A DNA stretch of 64,000 nt from Hygrocybe punicea (GCA_963556145.1 CAUVYJ010000004.1:1-64000); one strand, 5' to 3'; counted from the stretch's first letter, positions 22,301 through 33,323 are shown. A program made the numbers and translations. Notes: generated from the sequence alone by a model not told the origin.

Positions 22301-22659
22301 GTACCCCGTCTAAAGTTGTCATCCCGAAATCAGGTACTCATCATCACCCTCGTCCTGACCATCCACGTTACAGCATCAAAGCCTATGGTTGTTCCCCGAC
22401 TGTGTACCGAGGAATCCTCGAAGAGCAAAGGGCAAGTTTTGCGCTTTTACTGCGCTCTCGTGATTTTCTGGGAGAACATGCTCGGGGAGATGATGCTTCC
22501 ATCGCCGCTCTCCGAAAAATGAAACCGTTCTGGAGTCGAGGCGCAAATTGCTATCATTGGATTGATTGTCCTGAACTCAACGGTGTACAAGTCCAGTCTG
22601 AGGCTCAGGAAGGAGTCTTCCTGTCAGACGTGGAAGACGAGGAAGATGGTTTTTCTTAG
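19313..22659 (+). pseudogene. Decayed P-loop NTPase of a large mushroom family (CRN/RHS-like)
   Basis: Coding blocks on the plus strand match an expanded Agaricomycete P-loop NTPase family resembling the NTPase of Crinkler/RHS-type proteins (that link is tentative). The N-terminus has KGFPHGKTLGRYDE. Walker A reads QSSGYGKSRMVHEQ (about 20147-20188) and Walker B MVIYFDEAHSL (about 20754-20786). ITETPFDC, SLVASHMRTAFSVPK and LRSGYPSEP follow, and the C-terminus ends with an acidic tail at 22659. Introns 20248-20299 and 21092-21149 join in phase. Lesions: a frame change near 20021-20030, an unresolved frame break near 20557-20630, and TGA at 21790-21792 in the block REAF-stop-GAKIRFTHFGK, where the frame continues unchanged afterwards. 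The start codon position appears mutated (see the shared leader with the protease homologue). Confidence 0.7.
19356..19414 (+). repeat. Shared 5' leader, copy at the NTPase gene
   Basis: The stretch beginning GGCAACTTCGCCAT and containing AAGGGTTTTCC, GAAAACCCT and GTATGA matches the reverse complement of 25303-25359 at the start of the protease homologue, in the same order and spacing apart from a small gap. Where the protease copy has the start codon ATG, this copy has TCC. Confidence 0.7.
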
Positions 22660-23348
22660 CGAAGCCGAAAGAGGGCACCTTATCTTGGGCAACCATCAAA
22701 AACTTGTATTTTTAGTTTGATTAAGGCAGCGAAAAGTCGAAATAAATAATTTATTGCAATTTTCACTAATCACACAGGCCCACTTATGAAGTGAAAAGTG
22801 AATAGGAAGCGCGACCGTGCCCTGAAACAGCGGCACGGTCCGAAAAAATAGTAATTGAGTTTTTGGTTTTTGATTTACAGTAAGGAACCGTGTAACGGTA
22901 GTAACAAAAAATAGGACTGGAAAAGCGGGAGGGCAGAGGTGGGTCAGGAAAATTTACAGGGGTAAGATTAACTGGGAAAAGGGACAAGGTAAACAAAAGT
23001 TAATGAAGGCAAGACGATGGCATACCTCGGAGACGGGGCAAGGGGCTTACAATGCCCTTGGGGCGTTTCCGAGGTATATGAGAAAGGTAAAAGAATGAGC
23101 CGGTGTGGCGACGTAAGATTTGACGTCAGACGGGGACGACAAATAATGGGTCATCAGCGGATGACGATTCCGGCGAGAATGTGTCAGCTGGTGACAGTGA
23201 CGGGGACACGCTGGGTGTCGAGGTAATAGTAGGAGTGTGGCCGGGTGATTAGCCAAATGTAAACAAGTTTAAAAGACGATAAATAATGACACCTAGTAAC
23301 GTTGTCAGCTATAGATACGAGGGCATGAGACAGGAGGAATAGATGAAC
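22660..23348. other. Intergenic region between two convergent pseudogenes
   Basis: About 690 bp of 3' flanks for both genes. It contains two short inverted repeats: GACCGTGCC / GGCACGGTC near 22810-22840, and CATACCTCGGA / TCCGAGGTATA near 23020-23080. Either could form a hairpin terminator or be an element end. No gene seen. Confidence 0.45.
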
Positions 23349-25345
23349 CTAGATCGCGTCGAAGTGGAGGTTGGCGCCTGGGAACTCGGGCTTGATGACG
23401 CTGTCCCAGAGCCAGAACATTGGGGTGCAGTAAGTGACGTCGGACGATTCGGTAGGACCAGCACCACTGGTAAGTTGGAGACCGAACTCGTTATCGGCAC
23501 CAGCGACTTCAGCCCCAGAGTCCCTGCCTTTGGAGGAAGAACCGGAGTCGTTATTGTACGGATAGACAGCTGCTTCGATGGAGTCGAAGCTGCCGAGGAT
23601 GCCGTAGTAGCGCACGTGAGACTCGAACCCGTTAAGACAACCAATCGTCGTGCTGGTAGTGTGACCATTCCTGATGACGTATCGCACTGGATCGCCGTTC
23701 AAGTCCTGACTGTTGGGCTGCTTGATCTGAGTGGCAGTGAGAATGCATTGGAGCTTGTAAAGACGATCGTTGGGGTAGTCGAACTCGGAAGGCGCGTCAT
23801 CTCGAGGGTACATTCTCGACATGAACTCGCTGGCCTCGATTTCGGTGCCTGGAATATGAACAGTTAGATTGTGCACCTTTAGTTAGGCCAGGTCAGCACG
23901 CTCCTAAATCAATCACATCCCCTTTGAAATTCGCCGCGAACTTCCTGTCGTTGAGCTTGATGACGCAGACATCTTTGGTGTAGCCGTAGGGGGCATTGCT
24001 GCCAGTGATCGGAGGGGCCCAGACGACGTGGCCAATGACCCGGTTGTTCACATCCGACCACTCGTCCTTCTTCATCATGGTAAAGAACGCCTTGAGGGCC
24101 TCGATGTTGGCTTCGGTGGCCACCAGACCAGGATCGGCCTTCTTCCTCTGTGCCGTAGCGCGCTTCTTCAGGAAGGTGACGGTGTTGTTCAGGTTGCCGA
24201 TTTTGGCCTTGATGGATGCCAGGAAGTCCTCAAAGGCCCAGGTGCCCATCAGGACGACCTTTTTCTTGCGCGCAGCGGCTAGGTAGGTGTAGTTAGAACT
24301 GCGCTCATCTTTGGTGAGGAAACGAATGTACCGACGTGTTTGTAAGGTTTGTTGCCTTCCTCCGTGGGGAACAGAACATGGCGTGCCGTGACGGCGTAGA
24401 GGTCGTTACCGATTCAGAAGTAGAATCCCAGGGTCCCCTGCCTGTGCAGAGTCTTCAGGCCTGCGATGGGCAGGCTGAGGGACGTGGTGACCCAATCCAT
24501 GACGTCCTTGAGGTGATGGTCATTGTCCATGGGTGCGAACAGCTCAGAGCCGGCGAGCGGATGGACTACCGATTCCCGACACGCCACTTCGAGTAGGCCG
24601 TCAACCTTGTGCTGCTTGAGGAGTTCGAGGATGTCCTGAGAGGAGTTGAACACGGCCTTGCCGATGGTGGTGTCTGGCAGCACTCCAATCCAGATAGTAA
24701 CGCGAGTGGTAACTGGCTTTCTGCCGCCGTCCTCGTTCTGCTCATCCCACCCAAAGCGGGCGAGTTCGACGGAGGTGTGCTGGATTTGTTGCTTGTCGAG
24801 AAGTTTCACAACCTTGGAACGAGTGTCAGTCCGCAGAATGCTACGCTCCGAGAAGATCACGTACCTCCTCACGAATCGTGTTCCAAAGGTTGTCCTTGCT
24901 AAGTTTGCCGTGATCGTAGACAGGGAGAAGCTGCATAACGCGAATGTACTCTGGCCCTGTAGGAGGCGTGAAGACATCCGTAGACGTCCTGTAGACGAGC
25001 TTAGGGCCAGGTCGTCCGTTGCCGCTGAGACCAAAGTAATAAAGGAGCCTCTCGAGCTTTGAGACTTCGTGTATGGAGTCGTAGGTAGTGTCGCTAGAGG
25101 AATCGGCGACCTGGAAGATCTTGGCACGCTTGGATTTGCCGGACTCAGAACCGGACGAGAGACGCTTGTACACCTCATCGCATTCGTCGTCGAAGGCTTG
25201 GGAATGGACATGGCCGTACCATTTATCGACTAGAAGGGTATATGAGCATGTCAGTACAGAAGAAAGCCAATAAAACGTAAAAGGACTCACTTGATTCGGA
25301 AATTTCATCATACGAAGGGTTTTCCTCATCGGGAAAACCCTTCAT
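23349..25345 (-). pseudogene. Decayed trypsin-like (S1-fold) protease homologue
   Basis: Minus-strand gene matching an uncharacterised mushroom family with trypsin-like motifs. A His-containing block LYAVTARHVLFP (about 24365-24400) is followed by an Asp-containing block DVCVIKLND (about 23950-23980) and a Ser block with DSG (about 23520), then SGAGPTESSDVTY. In relatives the Ser block reads GDSGS; here it is GRDSGA, so it is weakened. Blocks upstream include KWYGHVHSQAFDDECDEVYKRL and SGPEYIRV-like sequence. Introns near 25290, 24860 and 24280 join plausibly. Lesions: TGA at 24414-24416 just before the His block, where I recall arginine in relatives, and a last intron near 23910 whose donor no longer keeps the frame. 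The start ATG at 25343-25345 lies in the shared leader. Confidence 0.65.
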
Positions 25346-25359
25346 ATGGCGAAGTTGCC
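25303..25359 (-). repeat. Shared 5' leader, copy at the protease gene
   Basis: Reverse complement of this segment aligns with 19356-19414. It contains GGCAACTTCGCCAT, then ATG, then AAGGGTTTTCC, GAAAACCCT and GTATGA. It encodes the first residues KGFPDEENPSYDE of the protease homologue, compared with KGFPHGKTLGRYDE in the NTPase. Confidence 0.7.
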
Positions 25360-25907
25360 TGGGTTCGAGACTAGTTTCTCATGTGGGCCAAGCACGTAGT
25401 GTCAGAGCCTCGGCCATGATCACCGACAAATCTCCCAAACTCCAGAACAACTGCTCAGGTCTGCCATTGTCAAGCTCAGAGAGGTGATATGCGTGTGGTC
25501 TCATTGTTCTTAGCATCTTCCCTCACAAGGACGCCTCGCATCATTTAGGACTTAACTTTGAGAGATTTCGGGTACGACAATTAGATTTTGTTCACCTCTC
25601 TAAGTTTCCAAATGGGGTGATATATTCCGCGTTGAATCATCCTTGCTTGCGTCTAAGTTCTAGTGTCACTGAACAGCCTTTGTCAAGATCACCCCACGCC
25701 AAGCTAACCTCGACTGGGAAACCTCGTTTTAGGCTAGCAATCAACATGGTGGTGGTTTTGTTTGAGCGGATGAAAGAGATGCACAGGTGGGAGCTTTCTT
25801 GGACATGGCAAGGTCATGATATGACCGGTAGGCGGGAATATATTCGGCACAAAATTGAATACAATCTCCATTAAAAACTAATAATATACTTTCCGGATCC
25901 CGCCCCG
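25360..25907. other. Intergenic region, no gene seen
   Basis: About 550 bp upstream of the protease homologue and before the minisatellite. It presumably holds the protease promoter. Open frames are short and not protein-like. Confidence 0.4.
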
Positions 25908-26062
25908 GGATCCGGGACCAGGACCAGGACCAGGATTACTAAGCATTTTGGACAAGGAATTTCCTTTTTGAGAACCTCAGAGGATTTTGGACAAGGATTT
26001 TGGACCAGGAATTGCCTGTTTGGGAACCTTTGGACCAGGACCAGGACCAGGACCAGGACCAG
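25908..26062. repeat. GGACCA hexamer microsatellite and flank
   Basis: Two runs of GGACCA units (about 25912-25935 and 26030-26062), beside a palindromic GGATCCCGCCCCGGGATCC at 25895-25914. They form the left edge of the minisatellite. Confidence 0.75.
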
Positions 26063-27010
26063 GAGGGGGAACTTGGGCAAGTTTTTGAGTGATGTGGGGG
26101 GAACTTTGGGGGCCATTGTGGACAAGTCTTGAGGACATGTGGGGGGATATTTGGGGGGGTTTTTGAGTAATGTGGGGGGATCTTTGGGGGTCATTGTGGG
26201 CAAGTCTTGAGGACATGTGGAGGGTTCTTTGGGGGGTTTTTTGGGAAAGCATTTGAGTCATATGAGGGGATCTTTTGGGGGCATTGGGGGCAAGTATTTG
26301 GAACTTATGGGAGGTTGTTGGGCAAGTCTTTGAGTCATGTGGGGGGATCTTAGGGGGGCATTTTGGGCAAGCAGTTTAGTCATGTGGGGGGATCTGTGGG
26401 GGGCATTTTAGACTAGTATTTGGGACATGTGGGGGAATCTTTGGAGGCATTGTGGGCAAGCATTTCAGACAAGGAGGGGGATGTTGGGCAAGTCTTTCAG
26501 TCATGTGGGGGGATCTTTGAGGGGACTTTGGGCAAGCATTTGAGACATGTGGGGGGCTCTTTGGGGGGCTTTTTGGGCAAGCATTTTAGCCAAGAAGGGG
26601 GATCTTTGGGGGACATTTTGAGCAAGCATTTGAGTTATGTTGGGGGATCTTTGGAGGACATTGTGGGCAAGTATTTGGGACATGAAGGAGGATCTTTGGG
26701 GGGCATTTTGGGCAAGCATTTTAGACAAGGAGGAGGATCTTTGGGAAGCATCTTGGACAAGTATTTGGGGCATGAAGGGAGATCTTTGGGGGGGATTTTG
26801 GGCAAGAATTTCAGTCATGTTGGGGGATCTATGGGGGGCATTTTAGACAAGTATTTGGGACATGTAGGGGGATCTTTGGGGGCATTGTGGGCAAGCATTT
26901 CAGACAAGAAGGGGGATTTTGGGGGGCATTATGGGGGCATTATGGGCAAGCCTTTGAGATATAAAGGGGGATCTTGGGTAAGTACCTCAGACAAGACTTA
27001 TAGTTCAAGA
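26063..27010. repeat. 45-bp minisatellite, about 20 degenerate units
   Basis: Tandem units of about 45 bp built on GGGGGATCTTTGGGGG, then CATTTTGGGCAAG, then a variable CATTTGAGTCATGT-like segment. The period is a multiple of three, so a 15-residue repeat of the type GGSLGGILGKHF stays open over 200 codons on the plus strand (26420-27034), and similar long frames exist on the minus strand. The open frames follow from the period and G-rich composition, not from clear coding signals. Confidence 0.8.
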
Positions 27011-27034
27011 GGAGATTTCTCTTGGGCATGTTGA

Positions 27035-27610
27035 ACAATGAATCTGAAAAAAAAAAAAAAAATTAGCATATAGGTCTAGTCATGCTTTATTATCAAGCAA
27101 CCTAGTCCATGTCAATGGACACTGCATTTGACCTTGGTAAGTTCACATGATTAGTATATTTTATCAAATTCTCAAAATTTTCAATATCAGTTAAATAGCA
27201 CATATTTACACTTAAAACTGCATAGCAGATGAACATGTAACTGATAACAATAACAATCATCTTTCAAATGTACATAATGCAATCATAATTGATATTTCAA
27301 TATAGTTTGTACATCTGATCTGACAGTTATTACATTATCACAACTGATGCACTCAAAGTAGTAAAAAGATTGTTAAATTCACAACTCAAATACTAACTAC
27401 CTTGTGATATTAAACAGTTGATGATATTACCAAGTCAAGTTACACAGTTGGTAAAATCACCAAGTTAAGTCACATGACTAGTTGGTTAAATCACCAAGTC
27501 AAGTCACATGTCTAAGTCACATGATTGGCTAATTCAGGTAATATGACTTGATCTCTCTTAATCTCTTACCACTATCATCTCATCTCATATTTCAACTTTG
27601 CTTTATTATC
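27035..27610. other. AT-rich region upstream of the RecQ-like gene
   Basis: Starts with a 16-nt A run at about 27047. It is strongly AT-rich, with several copies of a CACCAAGTCAAGTCACATG phrase between 27425 and 27525. Probably the promoter side of the 27611 gene; no other gene seen. Confidence 0.5.
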
Positions 27611-30600
27611 ATGCCTTCTTCCTGTACCAATTGTAATTTGGAGTTTCCTACTATGGGACAAAGAGATTATCACTATAGAAATTGCAAGGAAAAAGTCCAA
27701 ATAACTTATATTAATGGGGTTTTCACATTGCAGGCAGGAGTTGATGGGAGATTTATATGTCAATGTAGTCATCCTAAATGTCCCAAGCCTTTTACAACCA
27801 TTAGAGGTCTTCAAAAACATGTTAAAAAGGTGCAGCTGCCATGGATGCCTAGAGTTGGGGTGGACAATCCAGTCAATGTTCAGGCTGAAGTTCAGGCTGA
27901 AGTTCAACCTGAAGTTCATACTGATGAGCCTATTATCCAGGTTGATTTTATCATCTTCAGATTCAATATTAATCTTAAACCTGACATTTTTTAGAGTCAG
28001 CCACAATCACCTGATATCACCAATGTAGATGAGGATTTTATTGATGATGCAGCTGCAAATCCAGCTATCATTTCAGACTCATCACAAGTTAACAATCAAA
28101 TCATTCCCAACCAACACCACAAAGATGATATCAGCACTTCAGAGGTGGGTTATTTCCTTTGTTTTCCAAATACTACATTTGATGTTGAAGTCAAAAGATT
28201 GCAACACATCCCTATCTGGATACAATAGGGTTCTCTGTCAATACAGTCCTCCATTCACTGCTTTGTGACTGGTGTGGTTATGCTGTTTTGCCCAAACATG
28301 TAGAAAGTCATTTGGCAGGTGAAAATCATAAACCAGGCAAACTCAAGATCATCAGCAAGACACTTGGAGAAGTGGTGGAGGAGATGGAGGTGTTTGAATG
28401 TTTTCCCCATCCTCCCATGACACTTCCCATGGATCCTGCACCATGTGCTTTTCAAGGTTTGGAGATTGCAGAGGGTTTCTACTGTTTGTTTTGCTCTCAT
28501 GCATCCACCTCCAAGGAATATATGAGAAAGCATCATAGCAAGCATCATCGCACAGAACCAAAGCCACTCACGTGGGCTACATGCTCTGTTCAACAAATCA
28601 ATCCACGCGATCATATAGCATGTCGATGGTTTCGAGTTCAACGGCAAGATGCTCAGCCCATCCATATAGCCACCACCATCGTTACCGACCTTTGAAAAGA
28701 GATGCTCAAAGGATCAGAACAGTCAAGGCACAGAGGAGTTAGAGATCCATGCACTGTTAGCCCTTGGCTCTTGAGCACCAAGTGGCATGAGCACATTGAA
28801 GCATTCGAGACGACAGAACTTCGAAACTTGATCTCCTTTCCAGGCAAAGAAGAACTAAAAGGTCTTCCAAAGCTGGTGGAGTTATATTTTCAGGATGCCA
28901 CAGGTCTATTACCATCAACATCTGAGCTCACACTGCAGAAGCTCAACACCTCTGACCCTGCCAAAACGTAAGTACCGTTCTCGACCAAGTATAGATCAAT
29001 ACTGATCACAGACATTTAATTCAGTGGGATTAGCAACACTCCCTTGCACAAGCATCAACTCGATGCTACATTAGGCCAATACTGCAATCCAGTCATCCGT
29101 TTATTGGCGATGCTCCTACGTCCAAAGGCCCAGTACCAGATCCCACTTACCGTGGAATTGGAAGAAGCATTGTTGTTCCTAAAGGAGGCTCTGGATGAAG
29201 ACAGGGATGAGCCTATAGTTACAAGTAGGCTTCATGCCGTGTTCAAGGCATTGTGGATGCAGAGCTGGCTGCCCAAGGCCGATAACCCAATTCCTTGCCC
29301 AACCGTTCGAGCTTTGGCTCTCTTGACATTGCAACAAGACCGAAGCTTCATGGCTCCAGTAGGAGTAACTGGCTTCATAGCCAAACTAGAGCGAGCCATC
29401 CGTCTTTTTTGCTTGACCGAGATACACGAACTCTCTACAGAACCGGAGGATGAAGAAAATTCCTGCAATGCCATGCAGTACTGGTTCATTGAAAAGAACA
29501 ACACTCCATTCAACTCTCTTCGCTCCCTGCAGCACCGTGCTTCCAGCATTGCCTTCCGCACCAGAAGCTTGCCTCGAATTTATTGGACAGATCGTGTCAC
29601 CTGGAGGTCCATGTTATATCGAGGTACACCTCTCAATATGGAGCACATTGGAGAGGTGTTCAGAAACTTGGAGGGTGCCATAGTTGATGTGTGGGAGAAG
29701 AAAGTTCTTCTGGGCCTGACACTGAGAGTCAACACCAAGGGGATCATGGAGGATCTTTCAAACACAGATGTTGGCTATTCGTTCATCTCAGATCCTCGTA
29801 ATAAGACCTTCAAGGACCGGGACGAGCTACTAACCGCTATCATATGTAATCCTGCGATATGTGGACAGTTCATGAAGGTTGGTCGGGTCAGTGGTAACAT
29901 TGTGTGGAACAAAACAGCATTACACACATGGCTCAGCAGCTATGCCAGACTGCACGAACTCCTCCTTCTCCGATGCGAGACACTCTGTGGAGCCCCAGAG
30001 CGGGGAACTGAAATGACAGCCATGCAAAAAGAGAACACTGACACACGCACTGACAAGAATCTCGCCATTCTTGACAAACATCTGGCTCTTCTCCGTCTAT
30101 ACAACAAATCCAGTGCGCAGATGGGCCATGACAAGCTCATACCACATGCAGTCGATGCCTTTGCATCCGACATCATCATTCAAGATCTCGCACTCGCTCG
30201 TCCATTCGCAGAGGTTGCAGTGCACATCTGCATGCCTGAGAGGTTGGACATCAAGAAGCTGTACCAGGTGCATCTCTTTGTCAATGATGGCAAACTTTTC
30301 AACACCAACAACCTGTCGAACGTGATGAAGGAGTTCACGGAGCCCATCATTGGTGTAGGTCTGACCGTCAACGACTGGAGACACATCAGCATCACCTGGA
30401 AGCGTAAACTGTGCAGCGCCGCCATGGAACTGTATGAAGAAGGTGGCTTGGAAGATACCGTGGATGTCCTCCAAGCAGGTTACAACCGGAACACAGAGGA
30501 ACGGATTTATGGCATCAGTCGAGATGCACTAGCAGGTGCAGCAGAGGATGTTCTGCCTCTCTTCATGCAGGCCAGCACCAAGTGGCAGATAGTGCACAAA

Positions 30601-31569
30601 GTCGTTCCAGGTAAGCTCTCAATGCACATGTCACCGTTCAATCTTGACAATGAAAACACAACAGGAGGCCTGTTGTTGCCATACACCGAGGCACGCATGG
30701 AAGCATTCGACGATCTCATTGCCAGAGGTGTCATAAAGATGGAGCAATCAAGAAACAGCATGCCCAACACCACAATTGACCTCGATGCCATCGCGGACCG
30801 AGTGGTGGATCGACTCATGCCTCGCCTCACAGATCTGATCAGAGATGTTGTTACCTCTGTCCTAAGCAAGGCTCCCACCACCGTTGAGGTCTCCAATGTT
30901 GACATGGACATGATGAGCATCGAACCTGACCTCAGTGATGTCCCCGAGGTCGTCGTAGCCCAGCCAGATCCAATCATCGTTGATGGAGAACTGGAGAACT
31001 CAGCATTGGAAGTAATGGGTGCCATGCTCAAGCATCAGCACCCACGGTGGACCTGCGACCAGCAGAGGCTTGCAATGATGGAGGTTCTGTCCCTCCAACG
31101 TGATGTCCTAGCCATAATGCGTACCAGCTCAGGAAAGTCCATGCTGATTGTGGTGCCAAGCCTGTTGGAGGAGGCCAAGATCACAGTGGCAGTTTTGCCC
31201 CTCAAGTCTCTGCTGCAGGACTATTCAAGGAAACTGACAGCTCAGGGTGTGCCCTTCACCGTGTTCAAAAACCATCCATCCTTCAGCCTCACCAGCGCAC
31301 GCCAACTGGTACTCGTCACCATTGATCAGGCGAGATCCAAAAGATGGCACCAGGAAATAGCAGAGCTCAACCAACGCATTCCCGTGGTCAGGATGGTGTT
31401 TGATGAGGGCCACTTTGCCCTCATCGATCGTGACTGGAGGGTCTCCCTGGACATAATACATGATCTCAGGCAATTTCCCATGCAGTTTGTAGTGCTGTCA
31501 GCCACCATCCCTCCAAAGTCGCAAGATGCCACCATCAATGCTTATGGCCTCGGCAAAAACACCTACTAA
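27611..31569 (+). pseudogene. C2H2 zinc finger / tyrosine-recombinase-like / RecQ-like helicase fusion
   Basis: Four exons (27611-27940, 27995-28144, 28198-28967, 29025-31569) join in phase to 1264 codons with one TGA at 28693-28695. The N-terminus has zinc-finger cysteines/histidines (SCTNCNLEFP, CQCSHPKCPKPF) and a block like the fungal DUF3505/OrsD domain (HSLLCDWCGYAVLPKHVESHL). The central region resembles a tyrosine recombinase: PERGTEMTAM (box I Arg, about 29994), NDWRHISIT (Arg-His box, about 30370) and GYNRNTEERIYGIS with the candidate tyrosine at 30508-30510. The C-terminus is a RecQ-like helicase start: MRTSSGKSM (motif I), DEGHFAL (motif II, DEGH instead of DEAH) and LSATIPP (motif III). 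It stops there, without the second helicase half. Full-length relatives are recalled as telomere-linked helicases. The TGA and truncation suggest an inactive copy. Confidence 0.72.
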
Positions 31570-31798
31570 GATTCCGATTCCATTCAACACAGGAATATCC
31601 ACCCTGGTTACCCTGGCAGAGAACTGGGATTTATAAGGAACCTGGAGGCGTGGGAAGGTCAGGGTGATTATATATAGTGTTTTGTAAAAGAGTTAGGCTA
31701 AGACTAGTGTTGGGCTTGTGAGAAATAGAAAATGTTACCCACTACGCATACATTTTTGGCCCTGTGAATGCTGTGTGGTACAGCGGTGGAAACATATG

Positions 31799-32274
31799 CG
31801 CGGGTCGAGCTTACTCGACCCGCGGAATCAAGCGATAGCATTCTGCAATTTGCCTGTACTTGGATTGCAGGCATCTGCATTCGGTGCATCAAACACACTC
31901 AATGAATAGACATATATTAAGTATGTCTTTGTATGATACATCTAAGATTCCAACAACTCGAGGATGCTGACCCGACAGACATGGCAGCCGCGGGTCGAGC
32001 ATGCTCGACTCGCGGACCAATAAGCTGTCACTCCAGCATGCTCAACCCACAGAAGCACACATTGGATGCTGCAGACATGAAGCCACAGGTTGAGCATGCT
32101 TGACCCACAGACCAATAAGCCACGACTCCAGTGTGTTCAACTGGTAGACAGACAAGCTTTGACTCAAGCATACTCGACTCATAGACATACAAGCTGCGAC
32201 TCAAGCATGCTCATGCAGCGACTTGAGCATGCTTGACCCACAGACAGACAAGCTGGGACATGTGCGTGCTCAAC
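31799..32274. repeat. Array of palindromic CGGGTCGAG...CTCGACCCG repeats
   Basis: Palindromes at 31799-31824 (11-bp arms, 4-nt loop), 31988-32015 and 32083-32110, with further degenerate copies at about 32130-32275 (TCAAGCATACTCGACTC, TTGAGCATGCTTGACCC). The copies at 31988 and 32083 lie in a tandem unit of about 95 bp (both are followed by ACCAATAAGC). They differ chiefly by CG to TG or CA changes. Confidence 0.75.
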
Positions 32275-32834
32275 CTAGTGAGTATAAGGAAGTGCCTATT
32301 GGTCCAATAGGCAGTTTGAACTTTGCCCCCTTCGTTCTCGGCCAATACTGGACCGTTTCCCACGATCCGGGGTTATTCTGGGAGCTGACGTAAGCATCTA
32401 GACCGTACACCCCAGTAAGGCAAGCATTGTTCCCACGGTTCCTCTTTAATAAGCCAATGCGCAACAGGTCCATTTCAGAAAGATCCCCTCAGTATGGGGT
32501 CAGTTCTTGCCCGATCTGGATGAAACTGCAGATCCAGGACGCTTACATAAGCTCCTAGTGAGTATAAGGAAGTGCCTATTGGTCCAATAGGCAGTTTGAA
32601 CTTTGCCCCCTTCGTTCTCGGCCAATACTGGACCGTTTCCCACGATCCGGGGTTATTCTGGGAGCTTACGTAAGCATCTAGACCGTACACCCCAATAAGG
32701 CAAGCATTGTTCCCACGGTTCCTCTTTAATAAGCCAATGCGCAACAGGTCCATTTCAGAAAGATCCCCTCAGTATGGGGTCAGTTCTTGCCCGATCTGGA
32801 TGAAACTGCAGATCCAGGACGCTTACATAAGCCC
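32275..32834. repeat. Two tandem copies of a 280-bp unit
   Basis: The unit starting CTAGTGAGTATAAGG at 32275 is repeated at 32555 with only a few differences. Each copy contains a perfect palindrome (GCCTATTGG T CCAATAGGC) and the phrase TAAGCATCTAGACCGTAC, which links it to the adjoining TAAGC-rich sequence. Open frames here are identical because the repeat is. Confidence 0.9.
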
Positions 32835-33323
32835 CTAGACCGTATAATACCGTGATTTTTCCACGGTGGCTCACTTGTCCCAAAATGGAAATTGCACATT
32901 TCAGCAAGACCCCTCCATATCTCTATGAATACTGCACCAATCAACATGGTCTGGGTGGTGATTACAAAGCTATTTGGTCATGTTTGACCGTGCAATTGAG
33001 ACCGTGGGAATATCCGGTCTGGTTGTGACGCTATAAGCATATCATGATTTGCTGGTGCAACAACAGTGTGCAGTGAGTTACATAAGCAATATACCATATC
33101 TGGCATGGTGTTGGCTGAGTCATCTCTTTGTAATGCATGTGTCAGGTGACGTGCCAATTTTCTAAGCAATCCACCCAGTGGTTGCATACGAATCCAAAGC
33201 GGTGCTTGAAAGCAAGTAGCACTATTACAACACATTATAAGCAATTGTAACAAGTCAATAACCAAAAAAATGGTGGGTTGGGAAACATGTGGCAGGCATT
33301 TCGCCCATGTTTGTATTTTCACT
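32835..33323. repeat. Degenerate satellite edge
   Basis: TAAGC or TAAGCAAT phrases recur every 55-80 bp (about 32828, 33032, 33083, 33162, 33237), with ACCGT motifs between. These look like old, diverged units of the 80-bp satellite that begins at 33324. Confidence 0.55.

Noticed and set aside
23893..24286. Plus-strand frames opposite the protease homologue
   Set aside because: Antisense shadows; the minus-strand frame carries the family blocks.
26420..27034. 204-codon Gly-rich protein
   Set aside because: Entirely produced by the 45-bp minisatellite; both strands are open, and there is no promoter or splice evidence.
18105..28695. Reassignment of UGA to arginine in this genome
   Set aside because: The pattern of TGA at arginine positions could suggest recoding, but other genes in the window end naturally at TGA (for example 15222 and 59065), the affected genes carry further frame lesions, and CpG decay explains the change.
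32270..32753. Two small identical minus-strand proteins
   Set aside because: They lie in the duplicated 280-bp unit and reflect the repeat, not selection for coding.
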